The notes under the pieces are model-generated. The model saw only the letters and a list, made by a program, of their open reading frames with translations. It was not told where the DNA came from and did not search any database. A DNA stretch of 64,000 nt from Chloroflexota bacterium (GTDB taxonomy: Bacteria > Chloroflexota > Dehalococcoidia > Lucifugimonadales > Lucifugimonadaceae). The position numbers were made by a program, and so were the translations under genes. Location of the stretch: NCBI GenBank assembly GCA_029262735.1, contig JAJCYY010000010.1, forward strand, positions 62,001-126,000, read 5' to 3'. Each line of letters opens with the position of its first letter. Positions within the stretch are counted from its first letter, which is position 1. Positions 54,817 to 63,324 of this stretch are shown here, in pieces.

Positions 54817-55812
54817 TTGGCTTTGCGAGTACTGATCAATACCCCGGCCGAGGGCTTTACTCCTGATGAATGGTTTCCTGTCACGACTGAGGTTGAGTGG
54901 GTGGTGGAGAGCTTCCAGGACAACAAGCCATCTCTCGAATCGTTGGCGGGGATCGACATTCTGGTCGGCACGGATTTCACACCGGAAATGGGAAGCGCTG
55001 CCGATTCACTGCGAGCGATCTGTGTTCCGGCTGCTGGCGTGGACCGGATTGAGCCCGATGCAGTTCCAGCCGGATGCATCGTAACCAACGCCTATGCCCA
55101 TGAGGCGCCGATCTCCGAGTGGGTGATGGCGTGCGCTGTTGCACTGGACCACGAGCTATTCAGATCGGAGCGCACGTTCAGGAGCGGGTCGTGGGAGATG
55201 TGGCCCGGGCGCCACGGCTCATATCGGGAACTGATGGGACGCACGTTTGGAATTATCGGTCTCGGAGCCATCGGCAAACGCGTTGCGAGGCTGGCTTCTG
55301 CATACGACATGAATGTCATCGCTTCCGGACGCCGACCGGAGCAAAAAGTCGAAGCTGCGGCGGTCGGAATTGAATACGAGGCTGGCCGGAAGGGCATGGA
55401 ACGCGTGCTGGCAGAATCGGACTTCGTGCTGGTCTCCACTCCTCTAAATCCGGAGACGATCGGTCTCATTGGCGCACGCGAGCTGTCGCTGATGAAACCG
55501 ACTTCCTACATCATCAATCCGGCTCGCGGTCCAATCATTGACGAAGAGGCGCTCTATTCGGCGTTGAAAGAGTCACAGATCGCAGGCGCTGCTATCGATA
55601 CATGGTACGAATACCCTGTTTCCGGCGACGATGAGCGGAGACCGTCGAGCTACCCGTTCTGGGAGTTGGACAACGTGATCATGACTCCGCATCACTCGGG
55701 CGCTACCGAGGGGACCAGGGCTCGCCGGGCGTTGGTGGTGGCAGAGAACATAGACAGGATGAACCGGGGCGAGCCGCTGCTCAACGTCGTCAAGGAGCTT
55801 TCGCGGGACTAA
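54817..55812 (+). CDS. D-2-hydroxyacid dehydrogenase (paralogue D), probably NADPH-type
   Basis: A 331-residue D-isomer 2-hydroxyacid dehydrogenase, distinct from the three near the left end. The cofactor motif GLGAIG is at 148-153 and the strand after it ends ASGRRP (about 169-174), with Arg instead of Asp, which favours NADPH. Catalytic R237 (NPARGP), E265 (WYEYP) and H292 (TPHHSG) are present. It starts with TTG at 54817, with GGAGAGAG 5-6 bases upstream; the upstream extension is unrelated to the family. It converges with rlmB, overlapping stops by four bases. Confidence 0.85.
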   Translation: MALRVLINTPAEGFTPDEWFPVTTEVEWVVESFQDNKPSLESLAGIDILVGTDFTPEMGSAADSLRAICVPAAGVDRIEPDAVPAGCIVTNAYAHEAPISEWVMACAVALDHELFRSERTFRSGSWEMWPGRHGSYRELMGRTFGIIGLGAIGKRVARLASAYDMNVIASGRRPEQKVEAAAVGIEYEAGRKGMERVLAESDFVLVSTPLNPETIGLIGARELSLMKPTSYIINPARGPIIDEEALYSALKESQIAGAAIDTWYEYPVSGDDERRPSSYPFWELDNVIMTPHHSGATEGTRARRALVVAENIDRMNRGEPLLNVVKELSRD

Positions 55813-56588
55813 GCCGGTGCGGTAGCAATTGCGCGCTGCCGGACAGCTTCATACAAAACAATCGCGGCGCTGACTGAGGCGTTGAGTGAGGCGATTTCTC
55901 CGAACATCGGGATGGAGATCAGCGTGTCGCACTCGCTGAGGACCTGGGGAGAGATGCCTTTCCCCTCCGACCCAACAACAACCGCTGTGGCGACCGTGAG
56001 ATCGGCGCTCGTGTGGGGGGTGGAGCCTTCGGCGTCGAGTCCGATCAGCGTAAGACCAAGCTGCTTGAGGTATCTCGCCGTGCGCCCGAGGTTGGGCTCC
56101 CGCGCAACAAGGATGTGCTCCAACGCACCGGCAGAAGCGCGAATGGCACCCGGAGTGACGCTCGCTGACCGCCTTTCTGGAATGATCACACCGTGAACGC
56201 CGGCTGCGTTGACGGTGCGTGCAACGGCGCCCAGGTTGTGCGGGTCTTGAATGCCGTCAAGTACGATGATGAACGGTGACTCCCCCCTCTCATCCGCGAG
56301 ATGCAGCATCTCCTCGATACTTGAGTAACGTGGATCGGCCACGACAGCGATCACACCCTGGTGCTTGGCAGTGTGCGATACGCGGTCCAGCTCGTTTTTC
56401 GAGACGGCTTCGACCGAAATATCCTGCTTGTCCGCAAGAACGACAACTTCGCTCAGCTGAGGGCCAAACTCTATCCCTTCAGCCATCAGGACGGTCGTGA
56501 TCTCTCGCCCGGCCCGAAGCGCCTCAAGCACTGCCCTGCGACCCTCGACCGTTTGAGCGTGGACCTTTCTTGCTCTGACTCTAGACAC
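55809..56588 (-). CDS. rlmB: SpoU-type rRNA 2'-O-methyltransferase (RlmB-like)
   Basis: A 259-residue SPOUT methyltransferase with an N-terminal RNA-binding L30e-like part (about 1-80) and the knot domain. Motifs are DPHNLGAVARTVNAAG, GSEGKGIS and IPMFGEIASLNASVSAAIVLYE, matching RlmB/TrmH-type enzymes that methylate 23S rRNA G2251. The site modified is assumed by family. The start used is a GTG at 56588, which overlaps the aldo/keto reductase stop by 8 bases; the frame stays open further upstream, but that extension is inside the reductase gene. Its own stop overlaps the stop of the convergent dehydrogenase. Confidence 0.85.
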   Translation of the reverse strand: MSRVRARKVHAQTVEGRRAVLEALRAGREITTVLMAEGIEFGPQLSEVVVLADKQDISVEAVSKNELDRVSHTAKHQGVIAVVADPRYSSIEEMLHLADERGESPFIIVLDGIQDPHNLGAVARTVNAAGVHGVIIPERRSASVTPGAIRASAGALEHILVAREPNLGRTARYLKQLGLTLIGLDAEGSTPHTSADLTVATAVVVGSEGKGISPQVLSECDTLISIPMFGEIASLNASVSAAIVLYEAVRQRAIATAPA

Positions 56589-57501
56589 CTGGAGAAAGGC
56601 CTTTGATCTGCTCTTCGATCTCGGCCAGCTCAGAATCGCTAAGCTGCCACTGCCCAGCCCTGGCGTTTTCGATCGCCTGATCGGGTGTTTTCGCGCCACA
56701 GATGGCGGATGTGACTGCTGGATTGGCGAGGGTCCAGGCTATGGCCAACTGGGCCATTGTGTAGCCGTTGTCACGGGCAAACGGAGTCAAACGACGGCTT
56801 ATCTCAGCTGCTGAGTTTCTGACTTCCTCGGTCAGCGATGGGTGAGTGGACCGCGAGTCATCGCTGCTAAACCTGTGCTCAGACCCGTACTTGCCAGTCA
56901 GCAGGCCGCGACCGATTGGCGAGTAGACCATCACGCCGATGCCGTTTTCCAAACAGAACGGCAGTGGGTCAGTTTCCGCAGCCCTGAAAAGCATCGAAAA
57001 GTGTGGCTGAGACGACTGGATGTGTCCGAACTGCATCGCCTCCGCGGTCGCGTCTGACTTGAAGTTGGAAACGCCCAGGTATCGAATCTTGCCTTCATCT
57101 TGTAGCTTGACCAGCTCGGCCATCGTTTCGGCAATCGGCCACTGCGGCTTCGGGCTGTGGATCTGGTACAGGTCCAGGTGATCTGTTGCGAGTTGACTCA
57201 GGCTGTTCTCTATCGCTTCTCGAATGTGTTCTCGGGAGTGATCGCCTGACAGCTTCGAGGCCAGGAAGACGCTGTCCCGTTTCCCTTTGAGAGCCTTTCC
57301 AAGAGTCGATTCACTCGACATGTACATCTCGGCCGTGTCGATGAACGTGACTCCAGCGTCGATGGCCGCGTGCACGGTCTGGATAGCGGCCTGTTCTTCC
57401 ACCTTGCCCATGCCGCCGCCCAGAGGCCAGGCGCCAAAACAGATAACCGGGAGTTCTGATCCCGCGGTGCCGAGTTTTCTTGTGGGAATTGAGTCAGTCA
57501 C
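56581..57501 (-). CDS. Aldo/keto reductase
   Basis: A 306-residue aldo/keto reductase. The catalytic tetrad is visible: Asp and Tyr in FIDTAEMY, Lys in FLASKLSGD and His in LYQIHSPKP. The nucleotide end is marked by LANPAVTSAICGAKTPDQAIENA. It reduces aldehydes or ketones with NADPH; the substrate is unknown. The gene starts with GTG and its stop overlaps the rlmB start. It is divergent from the histidine kinase gene. Confidence 0.9.
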   Translation of the reverse strand: MTDSIPTRKLGTAGSELPVICFGAWPLGGGMGKVEEQAAIQTVHAAIDAGVTFIDTAEMYMSSESTLGKALKGKRDSVFLASKLSGDHSREHIREAIENSLSQLATDHLDLYQIHSPKPQWPIAETMAELVKLQDEGKIRYLGVSNFKSDATAEAMQFGHIQSSQPHFSMLFRAAETDPLPFCLENGIGVMVYSPIGRGLLTGKYGSEHRFSSDDSRSTHPSLTEEVRNSAAEISRRLTPFARDNGYTMAQLAIAWTLANPAVTSAICGAKTPDQAIENARAGQWQLSDSELAEIEEQIKGLSPGV

Positions 57502-57838
57502 AGGGATTCGTTTGCGTTGCGTAGCTTGAATATGGGGTTACGGACGATAAGTGTACCTGCGTGTGCATGTCACTCGTTACTTTTTCTCCCGCAACGAGGA
57601 AAGCGCACCGGCTGCAACGAAGCGGTGCCTGCGGATAGGACGATTTCCCTACTGTGCTTCGTGGTTGCCGACAGTCATATTGCGGGCAGCAGCACCAATA
57701 CTGGAAAAAGGCATATCCAAACGAGGCGGCAGAGCACGCTCAAGCCGAATTCTGATCTTGAGATCATCCAGACCGGTATCTACACGAATTCCCGACCCTG
57801 TAACCGCGGTGCGGACAGCGTCTGTTCTTCGTCCTTCG
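57502..57838. other. Divergent intergenic region before the kinase gene
   Basis: About 340 bases between the aldo/keto reductase start and the preferred kinase start at 57839. The kinase frame stays open through most of it, back to 57551, but the encoded 96 residues are basic, irregular and not like any sensor domain. It must hold promoters for both genes; no strong hexamer pair was recognised. Confidence 0.4.
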
Positions 57839-60361
57839 ATGCTTCGAAACACCATTCACAAGTGTCAGTCCATTGGCTTCGGATCGTCCTACAGGCGTGC
57901 CATCGCACTGATTCCTGCGGCAATAGCGTTTGTTGTGACGGCATACACAGATTTTGCCCCTGTTAATCCGGGAGCGAATGCTTTCCTGTTCTGGACACCT
58001 CTGGAGGTTGCGATCTGGGCCGTGCTGGCTGGCGCAGGCTTAGTAATATTCAGTCACGCAGAGATGCGAGCGGCACGCGAGCGGCTTAGTGAAGCCCGAG
58101 CAGCTGAAGAGACTCGACGGGCGATTTCCGCTATCGGTGTCGCAGCAAGCTGGGATCTGGACCTGGACAGGCTCTATCAGCGCATATCGCAGGATATGCG
58201 AACGATCTTCGATTTCGATAGATTCACGGTCACCAATGCTCTGCCCAGCGGAAGAATGAGGATTGAGTTCGTGAGCGGCGATGCTCATGAAGGCCTACCA
58301 GCAGGTGCAATCCTGGCAGAATCTCCAGGTGAGCCAGACGGGCTGCATCCAGAGTTCCGTTCAAACTACAGATCGCGCCTCACAGCGGCCATACCGGCTT
58401 GTAACGGCACTCTAACGATTCGCTCTCACCACGAAGGATGTTACACATCTGTAGACCTCGATCTGCTCAGGCAGACTGTTGCACAGATCTCACCCGGCAT
58501 CGCCAACGCCATTCTGTTCCAGGCGTCTAAGCAACAGGTGAGGGAAAGAACGGTGCTCGCGGACATCGGACGTGCGGCGACTTCTGCGCTTGATACTCGA
58601 GCGATCATCGAAGCGGTCGATTCCGCATTGGCCACACTGATCAGATACGACCACCTCGGGGTCATCTTCGTCGATAACAGCGAGGACGCTCAAGACGCAG
58701 GCAGGGTGGTCTACTGGTCGAACGAGGGACTGAACGGGTGGCAGACCGGCAGCAGGGTGCCGTTCGACACAGAATCAGTCAGCAAGCACGATGTTGTAAG
58801 CGGTCTTCGGATCACCTCTGCAGGCACAGTGGCCGTAGAGGAGGCCACGGGTACAGGGGCCAGGAAATGGCTGCAGGCGCCACTGGTCGTCCAGGAGCAA
58901 TTGATGGGAATTCTGGTCCTGAGCTCTGAAAATCCAGATGCCATCGGCGCCGATGATTCGGCGCTTCTTCTGAACATCTCGCTGCAAATTGCTCCTGCGA
59001 TTCAAAATGCGAACCTGGCTGCATCGCTTAAACGGCAGGTAGACGAACGTCGGACGATAGCCGCCATTGGCCTGGCCGCCAATCACGAGCTAATGCTGGA
59101 GGCGATTTATAACAGCGTCGCGCAGGAGCTGGCGAAGGTCCTTCAGTTCGACAGACTTGCGATCACTTACCTCGATCCCGACGAAGGTCGTCAAGAGATC
59201 GCGTTTGTGAGGGGAATCGAGATTGAGGGTTTAGGAGTTGGCGATTTAATTTCTGCAGAAAGTGAAAGCGCACGTCACCTGATCGACGGGAACATGAATC
59301 GATCAGCGAATTCCCCGATGATGAAAACCCTTAAAGATTCGGTCGGACTACGAAGTCGCGTTTCGGTACGAATCGGCGCGGAGCCAAACATACTCGGGCT
59401 GCTGCACTTAAACAGCGTGAACGAAAACGCATATGACGCGCAGGTGTCTGAGTTTCTCGAGCGTGTTGCGATCCAGATCACACCTGCTATTCGAAACGCC
59501 AGGATGATCGCGGCCGAACGCGAACTACGCGAAACGCTGGACAGGCAGAACCAGGAGCTTTTCGAAGCCAACAACGCCAGAAAGAACTTCCTTTCAACAG
59601 TCTCACATGAGCTCAAGACACCCCTGACAATCATCTCAGGCTTCGTCGACCTGCTCGCCTCACCCAATGGTTCCGACGACGCCGAAGAGCAGCGAGAAGC
59701 TCTCAGCATCATCCGTGGAAACGCCGACCAGCTTGATGTGCTTATCAACGACATCCTGGATATCTCAAAACTGGATGCAGGCACTTTCAAGATCAATCCC
59801 CTTCCGTTTTCTGTGCCCGGCCTACTGGTCGATCTTGAGGCCAGCTTCCAGTCACTACTGCGGACAAAGGCCCAAACACTACGGGTTGAGATCGGTAATG
59901 ATGAACTATGGATCGATGCGGACCGTGTACGAATTGCTCAGATCATTACAAATCTGCTCAGCAACGCCTCAAAGTACTCTCCCGAAGGAACAGAGATTAC
60001 GTTGAGGTCTCATGCGGACAACGGCCGGCTGCATGTCTCGGTAACAGATCAGGGAGTGGGAATGTCCGAAGAGGAGCAACAGGGCCTCTTCACAGCGTTC
60101 TTCAGAGTTGACAACGAGACGACCCGAAAGGTCTCGGGAACTGGACTGGGCCTTGTGATTGCCAAGTCCATCACCGAACTGCACGAAGGCGATATTCGGC
60201 TCGAAAGCCGGCCGGGTGAAGGCACAACAATCGAGTTCTGGATACCGCGCCTCATGACAAAAGAGGCTGCAGAGGCTGCGTTGCCTCAGCAGCAAGAATT
60301 CACGGGCTCCAGGCTCTGGCCCGACGGTCCGCCAGAAGAAATTGGACTGGGAGCTGACTAA
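57839..60361 (+). CDS. Membrane sensor histidine kinase with three GAF domains
   Basis: An 840-residue kinase when started at the ATG at 57839. Two N-terminal helices are at about 22-38 and 46-70. Then come three GAF-like domains at about 93-230, 236-392 and 400-558, each entered by an RRAISAIG/RTVLADIG/RTIAAIG linker. The HisKA domain has H590 in FLSTVSHELKTPL, followed by the ATPase with N box NLLSNASKYSPEG, G1 DQGVGMS and G2 GTGLGLVI. It should autophosphorylate in response to a cytoplasmic or membrane-proximal signal. It precedes the response regulator gene by about 50 bases. Confidence 0.9.
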   Translation: MLRNTIHKCQSIGFGSSYRRAIALIPAAIAFVVTAYTDFAPVNPGANAFLFWTPLEVAIWAVLAGAGLVIFSHAEMRAARERLSEARAAEETRRAISAIGVAASWDLDLDRLYQRISQDMRTIFDFDRFTVTNALPSGRMRIEFVSGDAHEGLPAGAILAESPGEPDGLHPEFRSNYRSRLTAAIPACNGTLTIRSHHEGCYTSVDLDLLRQTVAQISPGIANAILFQASKQQVRERTVLADIGRAATSALDTRAIIEAVDSALATLIRYDHLGVIFVDNSEDAQDAGRVVYWSNEGLNGWQTGSRVPFDTESVSKHDVVSGLRITSAGTVAVEEATGTGARKWLQAPLVVQEQLMGILVLSSENPDAIGADDSALLLNISLQIAPAIQNANLAASLKRQVDERRTIAAIGLAANHELMLEAIYNSVAQELAKVLQFDRLAITYLDPDEGRQEIAFVRGIEIEGLGVGDLISAESESARHLIDGNMNRSANSPMMKTLKDSVGLRSRVSVRIGAEPNILGLLHLNSVNENAYDAQVSEFLERVAIQITPAIRNARMIAAERELRETLDRQNQELFEANNARKNFLSTVSHELKTPLTIISGFVDLLASPNGSDDAEEQREALSIIRGNADQLDVLINDILDISKLDAGTFKINPLPFSVPGLLVDLEASFQSLLRTKAQTLRVEIGNDELWIDADRVRIAQIITNLLSNASKYSPEGTEITLRSHADNGRLHVSVTDQGVGMSEEEQQGLFTAFFRVDNETTRKVSGTGLGLVIAKSITELHEGDIRLESRPGEGTTIEFWIPRLMTKEAAEAALPQQQEFTGSRLWPDGPPEEIGLGAD

Positions 60362-60412
60362 CTGCCTTTTGCCCGGGACTAGGAACAGTCCCCCTTACGA
60401 GGAGAGATCGAG

Positions 60413-60916
60413 ATGGGAAAGATCCTGATCGTTGACGACAGCGCCGATATTCGACTCCTGCTTAGCCGGTCGCTAAAGGCCGCAGGATTCGAGGTGTTCC
60501 AGGCCACAGACGGCAGTGAGGTGATGTCTGCCGTCCACGCATATGACCCGGATCTGATATTGCTGGACGTTTCGATGCCTACCCTGGACGGTTTCGGAGC
60601 GCTGGGTCAGCTGAAAAACGACCCGCGGACGAAGTCGATTCCCGTGATCATGATCACGGCGAAGGGACACCCTGACGATCTCGATACAGCTCGGAACCTG
60701 GGAGCCCTCGACTACATCAACAAGCCGTGGGGCAACGGCGAGGTGGAGTTGCGGGTTCAGTGGGCCATTACCGCACTGGAGCAGCAGCGCGCTGCCCTGG
60801 AGCGACGTAAGGCCGAGTTCGAGCAGACTCAGGGCACACAGGAAATCAACGAATTGGAACGTCTTGCCGCTGCCGAAGAAGATGCGGTAGGCGAAAACGA
60901 CTCGCTGGCAAGCTAG
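60413..60916 (+). CDS. Single-domain response regulator with C-terminal coiled coil
   Basis: A 167-residue receiver protein. The acidic pocket is D8 and D9 (VDDS), the phospho-acceptor is D52 in LLDVSMPTLDG, with T82 (MITAKG) and K104 (INKPWG). There is no DNA-binding domain; the last 45 residues form a Gln/Glu-rich coiled coil (about 112-155). It probably acts through protein contact rather than as a transcription factor. It follows the kinase gene with AGGAGAG before the ATG. Confidence 0.92.
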   Translation: MGKILIVDDSADIRLLLSRSLKAAGFEVFQATDGSEVMSAVHAYDPDLILLDVSMPTLDGFGALGQLKNDPRTKSIPVIMITAKGHPDDLDTARNLGALDYINKPWGNGEVELRVQWAITALEQQRAALERRKAEFEQTQGTQEINELERLAAAEEDAVGENDSLAS

Positions 60917-61197
60917 TTTCCTGTACCGGCCGCGCTCCAACTGGCCACGTCAGTAGCTCAAACTGCGGTCAGGCCTCCAACTTAACCAGTCTCTACACAA
61001 ACCTCTGTTCACGGCGGTCTCTTCGTCTCGTTACTCCCCAGCTGAACCGATCTCATTGACACTCCTCGCCGCCGGTGCCAGCATTGACCGACTTTGTTTC
61101 GGCAGTGCAATCACCGGCGCGCTTTGATAGCCGCCTACCATTCCGATCACAAGACCTGGCGGCATCGCAACGGCGCCGCCCTCAAGGGAGCGGCAGC

Positions 61198-62658
61198 ATG
61201 GTAACTACGTACCAGAACTTCATAAGCGGTAAGTGGGTAAACGGCCAGACCGGGGAGACTTCACCAAGTACGAATCCGGCCGACCTTGGCGACATCGTCG
61301 GCGAGTTCCAGAAGTCGACTGCCGAGGATGCCGGCGCAGCAATAACGGCAGCCCATACCGCAAAGGCAGCCTGGGGGTCCGCTTCGGGGCTTGCAAGAGG
61401 CCAGTACTTGCTAAAAGCGGCGTCGTACCTGGAATCTCATGTGGAGGAGTTCGCGCAGGCGATCACGCGTGAGGCCGGGAAGGCAATTCTTGAGTCGCGC
61501 GGCGAGGTAGGGCGAGCGATTGCTCTGTTGCAGTACTTTGGAGTCGACGGCTCTAACCCGGTCGGCACAGTCGTTCCGTCTGTGAACCCGAACATCCTGC
61601 TCTATACCAATCGAGTCTCGCTAGGCGTTGTGAGCCTGATCACCCCATGGAACTTCCCGCTGGCGATTCCCATCTGGAAAATGGCCCCCGCGCTGGTCTA
61701 CGGCAACACGATCGTGCTGAAGCCGGCATCCGCAGCGCCACTGGTCTCCACCCTGATAGCCCGGATGTGGGCCGAGGTTGGTTTGCCTGACGGCGTCTTC
61801 AACCTGGTCACTGGCTCAGGTGGTGCGATTGGCGGTGAGCTGGTGACGAATCCTGCGGTGGACGCCGTTTCGTTCACCGGTTCTACCAAAGTCGGGTACG
61901 GCATCGCTGTTGACTCCGCCAAGAACGGCAACCGATATCAGCTTGAGATGGGCGGCAAGAACCCGGTGATCGTGCTTCCTGACGCCGACCTTGAACAGGC
62001 GGCCGAGATCACCGTCGCCGGTGCCATGAAGTACTCCGGCCAGAAATGTACGGCAACATCAAGGGCGATAGTGGTGGGCGGGGTCACAGAGGAGTTCACG
62101 AGCCTGGTTGTCGAAAAGACCAGGGCACTGAAAATCGGCCCCGGTGTTGACGAAGGCTCGGTGATCGTTCCCGTAATTGATGAGGCTTCGAGAGAGAACA
62201 TCAAGTCGGCTATCGCGCGGGGTGTGAAGGACGGAGGAAACGTGCTCAGCGGTGGCGGTGTTCCTTCCGGCGACGGTTTTGACAACGGCACATTCGTTGA
62301 GCCCACGGTGATAACTAAGGTCGCACCGGACGCTTTCGTGGCCTGCGAGGAGATCTTTGGTCCGGTGCTTTCGATCATCCCGGCCCAGGGCTACGATGAG
62401 GCAGTACAGATTGCCAATAGTGTTGAGTACGGCTTGAGCGCCGGTGTGTTCACCCGCAGCCTGAACTCTGCCATGGACTTCGCGAACAGGATCGAGGCCG
62501 GTATTGTCAAAATCAATGGCGAAACGGCAGGCGTGGAGCCGCAGGTTCCGTTCGGTGGTATGAAGTCGTCTTCAACAGGCAACAGGGAGCAGGGTAAAGC
62601 AGCGATCGAATTCTTCACGCAGACCAAGACTATCTACATGGATCGGTCTGCTACTTAG
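61198..62658 (+). CDS. Aldehyde dehydrogenase
   Basis: A 486-residue NAD(P)+-dependent aldehyde dehydrogenase. Catalytic residues are N152 (TPWNFP), K175 (VLKPAS), E250 (LEMGGKNP) and C284 (GQKCTATSR). It oxidises an aldehyde to the acid; the substrate may be a semialdehyde such as 2,5-dioxovalerate or succinate semialdehyde, but this is not clear. The ATG at 61198 has AAGGGAG upstream; the longer in-frame start at 61075 adds a non-family tail. A strong hairpin follows it (62679-62706). Confidence 0.92.
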   Translation: MVTTYQNFISGKWVNGQTGETSPSTNPADLGDIVGEFQKSTAEDAGAAITAAHTAKAAWGSASGLARGQYLLKAASYLESHVEEFAQAITREAGKAILESRGEVGRAIALLQYFGVDGSNPVGTVVPSVNPNILLYTNRVSLGVVSLITPWNFPLAIPIWKMAPALVYGNTIVLKPASAAPLVSTLIARMWAEVGLPDGVFNLVTGSGGAIGGELVTNPAVDAVSFTGSTKVGYGIAVDSAKNGNRYQLEMGGKNPVIVLPDADLEQAAEITVAGAMKYSGQKCTATSRAIVVGGVTEEFTSLVVEKTRALKIGPGVDEGSVIVPVIDEASRENIKSAIARGVKDGGNVLSGGGVPSGDGFDNGTFVEPTVITKVAPDAFVACEEIFGPVLSIIPAQGYDEAVQIANSVEYGLSAGVFTRSLNSAMDFANRIEAGIVKINGETAGVEPQVPFGGMKSSSTGNREQGKAAIEFFTQTKTIYMDRSAT

Positions 62659-62678
62659 AGTTCACGGGCTGAAAGCAA

Positions 62679-62706
62679 AAATCGCCCGGCAGGTGCCGGG
62701 CGATTT
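62679..62706. terminator. Bidirectional intrinsic terminator
   Basis: A perfect 13-base inverted repeat, AAATCGCCCGGCA and TGCCGGGCGATTT, with a two-base GG loop. It lies between the aldehyde dehydrogenase and the convergent SRPBCC gene and would serve both. The T-run on the plus side is short (TTTATT). Confidence 0.85.
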
Positions 62707-62719
62707 ATTCATCGTTCGT

Positions 62720-63205
62720 CTACGCGCTTGCGGCGGCAGGAACGTCGGTTTCGACGTCTTTTCCGGTCTCCGAATGGTGCTTCAATCCGGCAAGCAGGCC
62801 GTTCATGGCACGCCGATACGAACGCTTGCCCATCATAAGGTCCATCAACATTCCTAGCGGCCCGTACTTGAGTTTGTAGTTGATGTTTAGATCGACCCGG
62901 GACTCACCTTCGTCCAGACTTTCAACAGACAGCGTCACGGTGGCATCTGACAGTGGAACGTTCGAGTCAAAGATGTTGATATCGAGAGATTTTCCTTCCT
63001 CCCAACCTACGATCCGTTCTTCGACCCACTGACCTTTGCCAAGATCGCATCTACGCTCTGCGCCGATCCCGCCCGTCGCATCGGTGGTTGAATGAGACTC
63101 GACGACACCAGGATTCCATTTGGAGATCTCGCCAAACTCCTTGAGCACTTCCCACACTCGTTCCTTCGGCGCGTCAATCGTGGTCGATAGTGAAAACTCG
63201 GTCAT
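62720..63205 (-). CDS. SRPBCC-fold protein
   Basis: A 161-residue protein of the START/polyketide-cyclase-like (SRPBCC) superfamily. FSLSTTIDAPKERVWEVLKEFGEISKWNPGVVES at the start is typical. A hydrophobic pocket protein, it may bind a lipid or cyclic compound, but no catalytic residues are evident. The ATG at 63205 has GGGAG upstream. It is the gene next to the terminator at 62679. Confidence 0.8.
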   Translation of the reverse strand: MTEFSLSTTIDAPKERVWEVLKEFGEISKWNPGVVESHSTTDATGGIGAERRCDLGKGQWVEERIVGWEEGKSLDINIFDSNVPLSDATVTLSVESLDEGESRVDLNINYKLKYGPLGMLMDLMMGKRSYRRAMNGLLAGLKHHSETGKDVETDVPAAASA

Positions 63206-63271
63206 TGTGTGGGCTCCCTGCCGATTCGTTTGCAACTGTTCAAGCTAATCATCACACAATCAGATAGCAGA

Positions 63272-63297
63272 AAGCGCCCGGCAGATGCCGAGCGCTT
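63272..63297 (-). terminator. Intrinsic terminator after the SDR gene
   Basis: AAGCGCTCGGCA and TGCCGGGCGCTT (minus strand) form a 12-bp stem with one mismatch and a two-base loop. It is 27 bases after the stop of the SDR gene. Flanking T content is modest, so the assignment is less certain than the others. Confidence 0.6.
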
Positions 63298-63324
63298 CCC
63301 TAACCAACGAGCCGTGACGGTTCT

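Noticed and set aside
61056..61084. TTGACA -35-like hexamer before the aldehyde dehydrogenase
   Set aside because: At 17 bases downstream the sequence is CAGCAT, which matches the -10 consensus poorly, so a promoter call was not made.
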